Numbered from the stretch's first letter, positions 32,519-41,120 are shown. The stretch: DNA of 64,000 nucleotides from Actinomadura nitritigenes (GCF_017573545.1 NZ_JAGEOK010000041.1:20592-84591), one strand, 5' to 3'. The notes: a model not told the origin generated them from the sequence alone. Program-made: numbers and translations.

Positions 32519-32989
32519 ATGAGCGATCGCGCCTCCCGCCCCGGCCCCGCCCTCGGCCGCCGCCTGGTCACCGCGGCCCGTGCCGTCCTGTGGGCGCAGG
32601 CGGCGCTGCTCGTCTCCGCCGGGACGGCGATGGCGGCGTTCGGGGAGAGGGCGACCGGCGCCGAGGCCCGCGTGGGCGCCGCGATGATGTTCCTGGCCGT
32701 CTACCCGTTCGCGCTCGCGGTCGCCGCGGTCGCGCTGGCCGCCGCGTTCCGCGGGCGGCGCGCGAGCACCCGCGGCTGGACCGCCGGGTACGAGGTGTTC
32801 CTCCTGCTGGTGACCGGGCCGTTCGTCAACCATCCGTCGCCCGGCATCGCCGCCCTCGGCCTGTGCTCCATCCTGACCACCGCGTTCGTCGTCGCCGTCA
32901 TGGCGTCCCCTGCCGCCGCCGCGCGCTTCCCGGTCCGGACGGCGGAGCCTTTGCCCGCCTCGGATGATCATTTGAACGCCGCCGGGTAG
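32519..32989 (+). CDS. three/four-helix membrane protein, unknown
   Basis: A 156-residue membrane protein: hydrophobic stretches at about 22-43 (AVLWAQAALLVSAGTAMAAF), 57-78 (AMMFLAVYPFALAVAAVALA), 90-106 (YEVFLLLVTGPFVNHPS) and 108-127 (IAALGLCSILTTAFVVAVMA). No recognised domain. ATG 32519 is taken instead of a GTG 9 bp earlier. It follows the DUF488 gene by 85 bp and may be in the same transcript. Confidence 0.6.
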   Translation: MSDRASRPGPALGRRLVTAARAVLWAQAALLVSAGTAMAAFGERATGAEARVGAAMMFLAVYPFALAVAAVALAAAFRGRRASTRGWTAGYEVFLLLVTGPFVNHPSPGIAALGLCSILTTAFVVAVMASPAAAARFPVRTAEPLPASDDHLNAAG

Positions 32990-33027
32990 GCGGGAGGGAA
33001 TCACTGATCGCCACGGGAGGGGACCCC

Positions 33028-33174
33028 ATGCCGTACGGATCGGCCGCCGGCGGAACGCTCGCCTACACCGGACTCGCGATGGGCCATGTCTGGCTCGCCG
33101 CGTCCGCCTGGGCCGTGAGTCACCTCGTCGAGCCCGTCACCACCTTGTCCTCAACCGGGCGGCGAGCCTCCTGA
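33028..33174 (+). CDS. 48-aa single-helix peptide, tentative
   Basis: ATG 33028 with a GGGAGGGG ribosome site opens a 48-codon frame. The peptide has one hydrophobic segment (TLAYTGLAMGHVWLAASAWA) and a polar tail ending TGRRAS. Small membrane peptides of this kind are common in actinobacteria, but there is no family match. The rest of this stretch (33175-33326) shows no gene I can support; a short frame from 33180 reading MTCVLYLSFTRGVRSAQ may be a decayed fragment. Confidence 0.4.
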   Translation: MPYGSAAGGTLAYTGLAMGHVWLAASAWAVSHLVEPVTTLSSTGRRAS

Positions 33175-33326
33175 CCCGCATGACGTGCGTGCTGTACCTG
33201 TCGTTCACGCGCGGCGTGCGCAGCGCCCAGTCGGTGCTGCGGCGGGTGACCATCAACTCCGGGACGCTGGCGTTCTACCGGGGCGACGTGGTGCGCCGCG
33301 CGGCGGGCGTGTACGAGCACGAGAGG

Positions 33327-33770
33327 TCAGCGGGCGGCGAGGCCGAGGGCGCGGAAGGTGACGCGCTGGTCGAACCAGAGCAGGCCCACGGTCGCGGCGG
33401 CCATGCCCGCGGCGAGGACGAGGTGCGCGGCGGTGCCGGTCACGTCCGCGCCGGCCGCGCCGAGGACGAGGTGCACCCCGGCCCGCAGCGCGATCAGCCC
33501 GAATGCGATCAGGCGGGTGCGGCCGTTCCGGAGCATCGCCTTGACCAGCTTGATCCGGCGGCGCAGCACCGTCAGGCCGACGACCGCGTTCACCGCCGCG
33601 ACGGCGACGACGACCGTCCACGCCGACTGCCACACGTGGCAGATGTCGTACGCCGCGCCCAGCACGCCCTCGAAGGCGAAGAACCAGGCCGGCAGCGGCC
33701 TGATCGCGTCCAGCCCGTCCGGCCGTGCGGGCTCGGCGGCGGCCTGCCGGCGGGTGAGGGTGGCGTGCAT
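33327..33770 (-). CDS. membrane protein, unknown
   Basis: A 147-residue protein with an AAGGAGCGGAC ribosome site immediately before the ATG at 33770. It has four hydrophobic stretches: about 28-43 (AWFFAFEGVLGAAYDI), 49-68 (SAWTVVVAVAAVNAVVGLTV), 84-105 (TRLIAFGLIALRAGVHLVLG) and 112-131 (TAAHLVLAAGMAAATVGLLW). Function unknown. It is divergent from the HEAT-repeat gene. Confidence 0.7.
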   Translation of the reverse strand: MHATLTRRQAAAEPARPDGLDAIRPLPAWFFAFEGVLGAAYDICHVWQSAWTVVVAVAAVNAVVGLTVLRRRIKLVKAMLRNGRTRLIAFGLIALRAGVHLVLGAAGADVTGTAAHLVLAAGMAAATVGLLWFDQRVTFRALGLAAR

Positions 33771-33901
33771 GTCCGCTCCTTAGGGGTGCGCTGTCCTGCT
33801 GACGTCCCGATCGTGCCGCGCGGGGCGGCAGCGGCGGCAGAGCCGTTCCTCGCAGGTTCGGCCGGGACAAATGTCCTGGTGTGCCGGTACCGTCGGGCCG
33901 C

Positions 33902-35230
33902 GTGAGCATTGAGGAGCTGATGCGGCGGTTCACCGCTCCCGAGACGCAGCGGGCGGCGGCCGACGACCTGGCGGCGCTCGGCGCGCCCGCCGTCCGGCCC
34001 GTCCTGGACGTCCTGTGCGACGAGGGGTCGCCGGTCGAGTGGTCCACCAGCGCCGTGGTGCTGCGCCGCATCGGGCGGCCCGCCCTGGAACCGCTGATGG
34101 AGGCGATGGCCGGGGCGCCGACGGACGAGGTCGCGCGGCGCGCGGGCTGGGCGTACAGCGGCCTGGCGGTCGACGACCTGGCGGCGTTCGAGCCCGGCCT
34201 GCGGCATCCGAGCCCGAAGGTGCGGAGCAACACCGCCTACGTCATGCAGCTCAAGGGCGAGCGGGCGCTCCCGTTCGCGCCGGGCCTCATCGAGATGCTC
34301 ACCGACCCCGACGACGACGTCCGGCAGCGCGCCCACTGGGCGCTGGAGGCGCTCGGGCCGCAGGTCGTGCCGCTGCTCAAGGAGGTCCGGCGCTCCCGCA
34401 CGGCCGGCCGCCTGCGCGCTCCCGCCCTGGCGGCGCTCGCCTCCGTCGGCGGCCCCGAGGCGCTGGACGAGCGCGACCTCGCCCTCGTGCGCCGGCTCGT
34501 CCGGATCAAGATGCGGGACGAGGTCCCCGAGCCGATGCACCTGGACGGCTCGTGGTTCGCGCTGCCCACCGGTGACCGGGACGCCGTCCTCGACGCGTTC
34601 GGCCTCTCCGACCCCGAGCCGGTCACCATGCGGATGGGGGAGGCGGCCTGGGCGCAGGAACACCACGGCTGGGGCTGGATCACCAGCTCCCGCATGTACG
34701 TGACGCCCCGCTTCGACGGCTGGACACTGGTGTTCGGCTGCCCCGCCGACGGCGACGACGGCGATGACGACGAGGTGCGCGACACCGTCCTCGCGTGCTG
34801 CGAGCGGCTGAGCGCCCGCTTCGGCGCCGCCCACTGGTACGGGACGAGCTGCGGCGACGGCTGGACGGCCTGGTGCCTCGCCGAGCACGGGCGGGTCGTC
34901 CGGTATTACGACGCCTTCGAGGAGGACGACCAGATCGGCACCGGGCACCCGGCGGAGGAGGGCTACCTGCTCCCGCACGAGGACGGGTTCCCCGAGGACG
35001 CGTTCGACGGCGTCGACACGTCCGACTCCGAGGGGTTCCGGGCCCGCTACGAGCAGGTCAAGGCGGAGCTCGGCATCCCGGACACGTGCGGGGCCCCGGA
35101 GATCGCCGCCCGCGCGTCCGTGGACCCGTCCGCCCTCGGACCGGAGACGCGGGTGGAGGGCCACGGCGTCCTCGCCCTGACCGCCCGGGGCCGCGAGGAG
35201 GGCCACCCGCGCGGCGCCCTCCCCATCTAA
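33902..35230 (+). CDS. HEAT-repeat protein
   Basis: A 442-residue protein. Residues 1-190 are HEAT-like helical repeats, for example LGAPAVRPVLDVLCDEGSPV, RIGRPALEPLMEAMAGAP, and HPSPKVRSNTAYVMQLKGER with LTDPDDDVRQRAHWALEALG. The C-terminal half contains WAQEHHGWGWITSSRMYVTP, RFDGWTLVFGCPAD, an acidic run DDGDDDE and GDGWTAWCLAEHGRVVRYYD, a pattern I cannot name. The GTG at 33902 is preferred over the in-frame GTG at 33881 because TACCGT at 33888-33893 would be a -10 box for a leaderless start. HEAT repeats suggest a scaffolding role. Confidence 0.8.
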   Translation: MSIEELMRRFTAPETQRAAADDLAALGAPAVRPVLDVLCDEGSPVEWSTSAVVLRRIGRPALEPLMEAMAGAPTDEVARRAGWAYSGLAVDDLAAFEPGLRHPSPKVRSNTAYVMQLKGERALPFAPGLIEMLTDPDDDVRQRAHWALEALGPQVVPLLKEVRRSRTAGRLRAPALAALASVGGPEALDERDLALVRRLVRIKMRDEVPEPMHLDGSWFALPTGDRDAVLDAFGLSDPEPVTMRMGEAAWAQEHHGWGWITSSRMYVTPRFDGWTLVFGCPADGDDGDDDEVRDTVLACCERLSARFGAAHWYGTSCGDGWTAWCLAEHGRVVRYYDAFEEDDQIGTGHPAEEGYLLPHEDGFPEDAFDGVDTSDSEGFRARYEQVKAELGIPDTCGAPEIAARASVDPSALGPETRVEGHGVLALTARGREEGHPRGALPI

Positions 35231-35235
35231 GGGCC

Positions 35236-35263
35236 CGGCCGCGCCGCATCCAGGGCGCGGCCG
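35236..35263. terminator. stem-loop between convergent genes
   Basis: CGGCCGCGCC (35236-35245) and GGCGCGGCCG (35254-35263) form a perfect 10-bp stem with an 8-nt loop, 6 bp after the HEAT-repeat gene and 18 bp before the end of the convergent regulator gene. Confidence 0.55.
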
Positions 35264-35280
35264 CGCCGCGAGGCGTGCGG

Positions 35281-36123
35281 TCAGCCGGCGCTGGCCAGCG
35301 CGGTGGCGTGCGCCGTGACGAGGCCGCGCAGCGCCCGCTCGCTCGCCCCGTCCGCCGGGGTGAGGACGAACAGCCGCTGGTCGGAGCCGTCCAGCGCGGC
35401 GAGCATGTCGTAGTCGACCGTCATCACGCCGGCCGCCGCGTGCCGGATGCGCTTCCTGCCCCGGGACCGCTCGTGGACGTGCCGGTCGTCCCACCAGGCC
35501 GCGAAGTCGCGGCTCGCCGCGCGCAGCTCCGCGACCACCTCGGCCAGGCGCGGGTCGTCGGGGTACCGGGCCTGGTTGGCGCGCAGGTTGCCGACCATCT
35601 CGCGGGCGAACGCCGCCCAGTCGACGTTGGTCTCGCGGGTCTCCGGCACGAGGAACAGCATGCGGGCCGTGTTGTCCATCCGCCCGTGGCCGAACTCCGG
35701 GCCGAACAGCGCGGACGCCGCCGCGTTGCAGGCCAGGACGTCGAACCGGAAGTCCATCACGTAGGCGGGCAGCAGCGGCATCCCGTCGAGGACGGCGCGC
35801 AGGCTCCCGCTGAGCGGCGCCGGGACGTGCGGAGGCGGCGGCGCCTCACCCCGCGCGATCAGGTGCAGGTGGACGCGCTCGGCCGGGGACAGCAGCAGCG
35901 CGGCCGCGATGCCGTCCAGGACGGCGGAACCGGGCGTCCCGACCCGCCCCTGCTCCAGCCGGACGTACCAGTCGATGCTCACGGCCGCCAGCTCGGCGAC
36001 CTCCTGGCGGCGCAGGCCGGGCGTGCGGCGCCGGCCCAGGTCGGGGAGCCCCACGTCCGCCGGGCGGACCCGTTCCCGCGCGGCCCGCAGGAAGGCCGCC
36101 AGTTCGCCGCGTCGTGCCGTCAT
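35281..36123 (-). CDS. XRE-family regulator with MmyB-like C-terminal domain
   Basis: A 280-residue regulator. The N-terminal helix-turn-helix (about 3-75) has LAAFLRAARERVRPADVGLP, RRRTPGLRRQEVAELAAVSI and DWYVRLEQGR; the rest is a PAS-like MmyB ligand domain (PAYVMDFRFDVLACNAAASALFG, ARMLFLVPETRE, DDPRLAEVVAELRAASRDFAAWW). These proteins typically control a divergent oxidoreductase gene after binding a fatty-acid-like or small ligand. Here the divergent gene encodes an exported PEBP protein. Confidence 0.9.
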   Translation of the reverse strand: MTARRGELAAFLRAARERVRPADVGLPDLGRRRTPGLRRQEVAELAAVSIDWYVRLEQGRVGTPGSAVLDGIAAALLLSPAERVHLHLIARGEAPPPPHVPAPLSGSLRAVLDGMPLLPAYVMDFRFDVLACNAAASALFGPEFGHGRMDNTARMLFLVPETRETNVDWAAFAREMVGNLRANQARYPDDPRLAEVVAELRAASRDFAAWWDDRHVHERSRGRKRIRHAAAGVMTVDYDMLAALDGSDQRLFVLTPADGASERALRGLVTAHATALASAG

Positions 36124-36225
36124 CGTCCCAGCATCGCGCACTCCCGGCCCGGTGAGGGTGGCACTCCGCGTACCAGGATGCGGACGACCTGTACCGGCCT
36201 CCGGGACGCCGGGATCGTTGCGGCC

Positions 36226-36819
36226 ATGAGGAAACGAACCGTCACCGCCGTGACCGGCACCGCCCTGACCGTCGCCGTCACCGCCGCGTCCGTGACCGCG
36301 GCGTCCGCCCGGACCGTCCCCGCCTTCGGATACCACCAGGTGCGCGACGGGATCCCGAAGCAGGCCGGCCGCTTCCGCGTGACGAGCCCCGACCTGGCCC
36401 AGGGGAGGTTCCCGGCCGCGTCGTACGCCGACGCGTTCGGCTGCACGGGCGGGAACGTCCCGCCCCGGCTGTCCTGGTCCGGCGCCCCCGCCGGGACGCG
36501 GAGCTTCGCCGTCACCATGCTCGACCGCGACGCCCCCACCGGCAGCGGCTTCTGGCACTGGTCGGTGCGCGACCTGCCCGCCACGGCCGCGTCCGTCCCG
36601 GCGGACGCCGCCGCGGGCGTCAACGACGCCGGGACCGCCTCCTACCTGGGGCCCTGCCCGTCCGTCGGGGACCGGCCGCACCGCTACGAGATCACCGTGC
36701 TGGCCCTGGACGTCCCGGACGCCGGCGTCCCCGCCGCCGCGAGCCCGGCGCTGGCGTCCTTCACCATGGGCTCCCACGTGATCGCCGCCGCCCGCATCAC
36801 CGCGACCGCCGCCCGGTGA
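36226..36819 (+). CDS. exported YbhB/YbcL-type PEBP (Raf kinase inhibitor-like) protein
   Basis: A 197-residue protein with a Sec signal peptide (about 1-28, TAVTGTALTVAVTAASVTAA) and a phosphatidylethanolamine-binding-protein fold: FGCTGGNVPPRLSWSGAP, FAVTMLDRDAPTGSGFWHW (ligand-site DxDAPT and HW), GTASYLGPCPSVGDRPHRY and a closing VIAAARITAT. Bacterial members are of uncertain function; some inhibit proteases or lipases. It is divergent from the XRE/MmyB regulator and ends near a strong inverted repeat. Confidence 0.88.
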   Translation: MRKRTVTAVTGTALTVAVTAASVTAASARTVPAFGYHQVRDGIPKQAGRFRVTSPDLAQGRFPAASYADAFGCTGGNVPPRLSWSGAPAGTRSFAVTMLDRDAPTGSGFWHWSVRDLPATAASVPADAAAGVNDAGTASYLGPCPSVGDRPHRYEITVLALDVPDAGVPAAASPALASFTMGSHVIAAARITATAAR

Positions 36820-36830
36820 CCCGCGGACGT

Positions 36831-36884
36831 CCGCCCAGGTCCCGGCTACTTGACGCTCACCCGCAAGTAGCCGAGACTGGGCGG
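36831..36884. promoter_or_regulatory. long two-part inverted repeat
   Basis: An outer pair CCGCCCAG (36831-36838) / CTGGGCGG (36877-36884) encloses an inner pair CGGCTACTTG (36843-36852) / CAAGTAGCCG (36864-36873), with an 11-nt centre. It begins 11 bp after the PEBP gene and ends 19 bp before the HTH gene at 36904. It may be a terminator for the first or an operator/leader for the HTH-PLP operon; the closeness to the start and the absence of T-runs favour an operator. Confidence 0.5.
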
Positions 36885-36903
36885 ACCCGCACGGAAGGGC
36901 CCC

Positions 36904-37368
36904 ATGGACGGGACACGGACGCCCGGCGCGTCGACCGAGACCCACACCGCGCTCTGCCGGCAGCTCGCCGCCGAGGTCGAGGCGCGGTTCCTCGCACCGC
37001 TCGACGCCCTGCTCGACGGCGCCGAGCCGCTGATGGCCCTGCGCCGCCGCCTCGACGCGGACGCGCAGATGTGGGCCGCCCAGATCCTCGGACCCGACCG
37101 GGCCCTCGCCCGCTCCACCGCCGCCCGGGTGCTGGCGGCCGTCCAGCCGTTCGACCCGGACCCGTCCTGGTGGCGGACGCCGTTCGGGCAGGCCGTCGTG
37201 CGGCTGGTCGGCCACCCCGGCCGCGCCTCGGTCAGCCGCTCCGTCGCCGGCGCCATGCTCGGCATCACCCGCCAGGGCGTCCAGGACCTGGTCAACCGGG
37301 GCAAGCTCGCCCGCCACCCGGACGGCGGCGTCTCCGTCGCCTCCATCCGCGACCGCGCCGCCCGGTGA
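36904..37368 (+). CDS. HTH protein co-translated with a PLP enzyme
   Basis: A 154-residue protein. The first two thirds are helical (HTALCRQLAAEVEARFLAPL, PLMALRRRLDADAQMWAAQI); the C-terminal region SVSRSVAGAMLGITRQGVQD (about 111-130) with NRGKLARHPDGGVSVAS resembles a helix-turn-helix DNA-binding segment of excisionase or antitoxin type. Family unrecognised. Its stop overlaps the GTG of the PLP enzyme gene (GTGA), so it may regulate that gene. Confidence 0.7.
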   Translation: MDGTRTPGASTETHTALCRQLAAEVEARFLAPLDALLDGAEPLMALRRRLDADAQMWAAQILGPDRALARSTAARVLAAVQPFDPDPSWWRTPFGQAVVRLVGHPGRASVSRSVAGAMLGITRQGVQDLVNRGKLARHPDGGVSVASIRDRAAR

Positions 37369-38405
37369 ACCAGCTGGAGATCCTCGACGCGGAGGCGCGG
37401 CGCGCACCGGCACCCCGCCTGCACGCGTTCCCGCTGCCCGCCGAGTGGGGCGTGACGCTGCACCTGCTGGACGAGTCCGTCCACCCGACCGGGAGCCTGA
37501 AGCACCGGACGGCGCGCGCGCTGTTCCGCCACGGCCTGCGCACCGGCAGGATCCGGAGCGGCACCACCGTCGTCGAGGCGACCGGCGGCAACGCGGCCGT
37601 CGCCGAGGCGTACTTCGCGCGCCTGCTCGGCCTTCCGTTCGTGGCCGTCATGCCGCGCCGTTCCGCCCCTGAGAAGATCGAGCGCGTCCGCGGCCACGGC
37701 GGCACCTGCCACCTGGTGCATCCCCCGCTCGCCATCTACGACGAAGCCCGCCGGTACGCGGAGGACCACGGCGGTGTCTACATGGACTACCTCGCCAACA
37801 GCGCCCAGGCGGTCTCGGCCGTCTCGGCCGCCGAGGACGACGTCGGCCGCGTCCTCCTCGACCGCGTCACCCCGGAATGGGTGGTCGTCGGCGCGGGCAG
37901 CGGCGCGACCTCGACGGCGGTCGGCCGCGAGATCCGCCGCCGCGGCCTCTCCACCCGGCTCGCCATAGCCGACCCGGAGAACTCCGCCTACTTCCCCGGA
38001 TGGGCGTCGGGCGCCGACGACTACGCGACCGGAATGCCGTCCCGCATCGAAGGCATCGGCCGCCCTCGGATGGAGCCCGGTTTCACTCCGTCGCTGGTGG
38101 ACCTGGTCATTCCCGTCCCCGACGCCGCGAGCGTCGCCGCCATGCGCATCCTCCGCGACGTGACGGGCCTCCGCGCGGGACCGTCCACCGGCACCGCCCT
38201 CTGGGCCGCCTTTCACCTGGCCGCGAAGATGCGCCGCGAGGGCCACCAAGGCGCCATAGCCACCCTGATCTGCGACGACGGCGCCCTTTACGAGAACACC
38301 TACGGCAACGACGCCTGGCTCGCCGCCAAAGCCCTGGACCCCTCGCCCCACCAGGCCGCCTACCCCCGCTTCCTCAGAACCGCGGACCTCGAAACCCCGG
38401 AATGA
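37365..38405 (+). CDS. PLP-dependent cysteine synthase-family protein
   Basis: A 346-residue fold-type II PLP enzyme related to cysteine/O-phosphoserine synthases (Cds1-like). The PLP lysine sits in PTGSLKHRTARAL, the substrate/phosphate loops are VVEATGGNAAVAEAYFARLL (replacing the usual SGNTG) and VVGAGSGATSTAVG, and ADPENSAYFPGW follows. Loss of the classic S-G-N-T-G signature and the alternative EATGGN suggest a shifted substrate, possibly cystathionine beta-synthase-like or a dedicated desulfhydrase. GTG start inside the end of the HTH gene. Confidence 0.85.
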   Translation: MNQLEILDAEARRAPAPRLHAFPLPAEWGVTLHLLDESVHPTGSLKHRTARALFRHGLRTGRIRSGTTVVEATGGNAAVAEAYFARLLGLPFVAVMPRRSAPEKIERVRGHGGTCHLVHPPLAIYDEARRYAEDHGGVYMDYLANSAQAVSAVSAAEDDVGRVLLDRVTPEWVVVGAGSGATSTAVGREIRRRGLSTRLAIADPENSAYFPGWASGADDYATGMPSRIEGIGRPRMEPGFTPSLVDLVIPVPDAASVAAMRILRDVTGLRAGPSTGTALWAAFHLAAKMRREGHQGAIATLICDDGALYENTYGNDAWLAAKALDPSPHQAAYPRFLRTADLETPE

Positions 38406-38423
38406 CCCGCGGATGATCGCGGG
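38406..38423 (+). terminator. short hairpin with T-run
   Basis: CCCGCG (38406-38411) and CGCGGG (38418-38423) pair with a 6-nt loop directly after the PLP enzyme stop, and a T-rich run (TTTTT at about 38434) follows. Confidence 0.4.
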
Positions 38424-38512
38424 AGGATATCCATTTTTCTGACATTGTGGACATAAGCCGCTGGTTGGCATGGAATGGGGGCCATCGCCGTCGAGGGTGA
38501 ACGGAGACGCCC

Positions 38513-39037
38513 ATGCCCGGGATCACGCAGCGTTCGACGAGGGAACCGGCGGTGAAGACGCGGTTCCTGTCCCACGGAACGCTCAAGATCACCGATGTCG
38601 CGGCCAGCCGCCGGTTCTACGAGGAGGTTCTCGGGCTGGAGGTCGTCCAGCCGATGAAGGCGGCGCTCTATATTCGCCTCGGTGGCGACCACACCTATGT
38701 GTGCGTGGAATCGAAACCGGATCGGCCGGATATGCCGCTGCTCTACCACAATGGCCTGGACGTGGGCAGCGACGAGGAGGTCGACGAGGCGTACCGGGCC
38801 ATCAGCGAGGTGGCGGACGAGTACGGCGTCAAGGAGCTGAACAAGCCGGTGCGGCAGCACGGCGTGTACTCGTTCTACCTCAAGGATCTGGACGGGAACT
38901 GGTGGGAGATCGGGCATCTGCCTCCCGGCGGGTACCGGTTCCGCTTCGCCGACCCGCGCAACGACCTCACCGGGCGCACGGACCTGACGGCCGCAGAGAT
39001 CAAGGACGTGTTCGTCAACCCCCACATGGAGGAGTGA
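38513..39037 (+). CDS. VOC-family metalloenzyme (glyoxalase/dioxygenase fold)
   Basis: A 174-residue VOC protein. The first module has FLSHGTLKITDVAASRRFYE with EEVLGLEVVQP; the second has LYHNGLDVGSDEEVDEAYRA and VYSFYLKDLDGNWWEIGHLP (Glu ligand). The overall layout matches extradiol dioxygenase-like or glyoxalase-like enzymes of actinobacteria; the reaction is not predictable. The short AT-richer region before it (38424-38500) probably holds its promoter. It is convergent with the serine hydrolase gene. Confidence 0.85.
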   Translation: MPGITQRSTREPAVKTRFLSHGTLKITDVAASRRFYEEVLGLEVVQPMKAALYIRLGGDHTYVCVESKPDRPDMPLLYHNGLDVGSDEEVDEAYRAISEVADEYGVKELNKPVRQHGVYSFYLKDLDGNWWEIGHLPPGGYRFRFADPRNDLTGRTDLTAAEIKDVFVNPHMEE

Positions 39038-39046
39038 CCGGCGGGC

Positions 39047-40180
39047 TCAGCCGGCGCGGGCGGGCTCGCGGGTGCGGGCGACCTCGGCGGCGACGGCGCG
39101 GAAGGCGGGCAGGGTCTCGCCCTCGTCCGGGTTGAGGAACGTGCTCTTGACGATCACGACGCGGTACTTCGTCGAGACGTAGATGAGCTGGCCGCCGAGG
39201 CCGCTGGCGTAGTAGCCGTCCTGGCCGTCGATCCACCAGCCGAGTCCGTAGGACGGGTTGACGCCGGAGGGCGTGCCCACCTGGGACACCCAGGCCGCCG
39301 GGACGACGCCGCGGCCGCCGTCCAGCATGAGCTTGCCCATGCGGGCGAAGTCGCGGTCGGTGGCGTAGATGCAGCAGTAGCCGAGGGCGTCGCCGTGCGA
39401 GTCGTTGCCGACGTAGGCGGTGCCGGCCATGCCGCCGGGTCCCCAGATCCTCTCCTGCAGGTAGCGGTAGTACGGCTCGCCTGTGGCCCGCTGGAGGACG
39501 AGGGCGAGCACGGCGGTGTTGAGGCTCGTGTAGTTGAACTGGGTGCCCTGGTCGACGGCCTTGGTGCGGGTCGCGGCGAACTGGAGGGTGCTGTAGAGGC
39601 CGAGGCTGACGCCGACGTGCAGCGGGACGTCGTCGACGGTCTCGTTCCACCCGATCCCGGACGCCATGCGGAGCAGGTTGCGGATCGTCACGGCCCCGTA
39701 GGCGGTGTTCGCGAGTTCGGGGACGTAGGCGCCGGCGGTGTCGTCGATGGAGCGGATCTCGCCTTCGCCGAGGGCGACGCCGATGGCGTCGGCGGTGTAG
39801 GACTTGGCCATCGACCAGGACTGGAACAGCGAGTCCTTCGAGTAGCCGGGCGCGTACCACTCGTCGAGGATCCGGGTGCCGTCGAGGACGAGGAAGCCCT
39901 GCGCGGCGCGGTTCAGGTAGTCCCGCACGGTGTGCGTCTGCCCGTCGTAGGTGTAGGTGACCTTGCCGAGGTCGCGGGGGTCGCTGGTCAGCTCGACCGG
40001 GTGGGCGGACGGGGTGAGCCGGTCGAAGTTCGGCGGTTCCGCCGCTTCGAGGGCGGACGCGGTGGACGGCGACACCGGCGGGACGGGCGGTCCGGGCACG
40101 GCGACGGCGGGTGCGGCGGTGAGGCCGAGGCCGAGGGTGAGGGCGGTGGCGAGCGCGAGGGCGGCGGGCCTGCGGCGCAT
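39047..40180 (-). CDS. exported serine hydrolase, class C beta-lactamase-like
   Basis: A 377-residue exported enzyme of the beta-lactamase/penicillin-binding-protein superfamily. The signal peptide covers about 1-28 (ALALATALTLGLGLTAAPAV). The catalytic Ser-x-x-Lys is SMAK in FQSWSMAKSYTADAIG, the second motif region is FNYTSLNTAVLALVL, and the third appears as YYASGLGGQLIYV in place of a KTG/HxG box. The order EIRSIDDTAGAYVPEL is typical of EstB-like esterases and DD-peptidases. Activity could be ester, amide or D-amino acid hydrolysis. ATG 40180 is used because the signal peptide begins there. Confidence 0.88.
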   Translation of the reverse strand: MRRRPAALALATALTLGLGLTAAPAVAVPGPPVPPVSPSTASALEAAEPPNFDRLTPSAHPVELTSDPRDLGKVTYTYDGQTHTVRDYLNRAAQGFLVLDGTRILDEWYAPGYSKDSLFQSWSMAKSYTADAIGVALGEGEIRSIDDTAGAYVPELANTAYGAVTIRNLLRMASGIGWNETVDDVPLHVGVSLGLYSTLQFAATRTKAVDQGTQFNYTSLNTAVLALVLQRATGEPYYRYLQERIWGPGGMAGTAYVGNDSHGDALGYCCIYATDRDFARMGKLMLDGGRGVVPAAWVSQVGTPSGVNPSYGLGWWIDGQDGYYASGLGGQLIYVSTKYRVVIVKSTFLNPDEGETLPAFRAVAAEVARTREPARAG

Positions 40181-40223
40181 GGGGGGCTCCCGGGGGGTGG
40201 GACGGGCGGGCATGCGACGTCGA

Positions 40224-40251
40224 ATCGAATAGTGATCGTTTCGGATTCGAT
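40224..40251. promoter_or_regulatory. AT-richer inverted repeat between divergent genes
   Basis: ATCGAAT (40224-40230) and ATTCGAT (40245-40251) form an inverted repeat in the low-GC part of the 163-bp divergent gap between the serine hydrolase and the Fpg/Nei gene. It may be a regulator site, possibly for the hydrolase. Confidence 0.3.
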
Positions 40252-40343
40252 CTACCGCGACGGTAATCCGGCCCGCCGCTCCCGGCTACGGCCAACGGTG
40301 ACAAACCGTGAGGTGGAACACGCAGGACGGGTAGGGGGAGCGC

Positions 40344-41120
40344 ATGCCCGAGCTTCCGGACGTCGAGGGGTTCCGCCGGGTGCTGGCCGAGCACGCCGGC
40401 GACCGGATCCGGTCCGTGGAGGTCCGCGACGCCGGGGTGCTGCGCGGGGTGAGCGAGGGTCGGCTGGGGCGCGCGCTGCGCGGGCACCGGTTCGAGGAGC
40501 CGTGCAGGCGGGGCAAATGGCTGATCGCGCCCGCCGAGGGGCCGGTGCTGATCCTGCATTTCGGCATGACCGGCTCGCTGTCGTGGCATCCGTCAGGGGA
40601 GGCCGAGCACCGGCACGACCGGGTCGTGTGGCGGCTCGGTGGCGGCGAGCTGCGCTTCCGCGACATGCGCAAGCTGCAGGGCGTCCGCTTGGCCCGGGAC
40701 GAGCGGGACGCGGAGCGCCTGCTCGCCGGCCTCGGGCCGGACGCGCTGGACCTGTCCCGCGCCGGCCTCGCCGCACGCCTCGGAGGGCGGCGCGGGCGGC
40801 TCAAGTCCGCGCTGACCGACCAGTCGGTGATCGCCGGGCTCGGGAACCTGCTGGCCGACGAGATCTGTTGGCGCGCCCGGATCGATCCGCTGCGGCAGGC
40901 CCGCGACCTGGACGAGGACGAGACCGGAGCCCTGTACAGGGCCATGCGGCGCGTCCTGCGCGAGTCGGTCGGGGCGGAGCGGGTGCCGCCCCGCCGGACG
41001 TGGCTGACCGGGGCCCGCGACGATCCCGAGGGCAGGTGCCCGCGCTGCGGGACGCCGCTGTCGCGGCGGAGCGTGTCCGGCCGGACGACCGTGTGGTGCG
41101 GGCACTGCCAGCCCGGATGA
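40344..41120 (+). CDS. Fpg/Nei-family DNA glycosylase/AP lyase
   Basis: A 258-residue base-excision repair enzyme. N-terminal Pro2-Glu3 (MPELPDVE) form the catalytic pair, Lys58 in CRRGKWLIAP is the conserved lysine, and HFGMTGSLSW the following strand. The helix-two-turn-helix has LKSALTDQSVIAGLGNLLAD (Asn conserved), and a zinc finger closes the protein: CPRCG and WCGHCQ. Substrate specificity (8-oxoG versus oxidised pyrimidines) is not settled by sequence. Confidence 0.93.
   Translation: MPELPDVEGFRRVLAEHAGDRIRSVEVRDAGVLRGVSEGRLGRALRGHRFEEPCRRGKWLIAPAEGPVLILHFGMTGSLSWHPSGEAEHRHDRVVWRLGGGELRFRDMRKLQGVRLARDERDAERLLAGLGPDALDLSRAGLAARLGGRRGRLKSALTDQSVIAGLGNLLADEICWRARIDPLRQARDLDEDETGALYRAMRRVLRESVGAERVPPRRTWLTGARDDPEGRCPRCGTPLSRRSVSGRTTVWCGHCQPG

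Noticed and set aside
33180..33905. Plus-strand frame of 241 codons
   Set aside because: Most of it is the shadow of the minus-strand membrane-protein gene with the good ribosome site; only the first few codons look protein-like, perhaps a decayed fragment.
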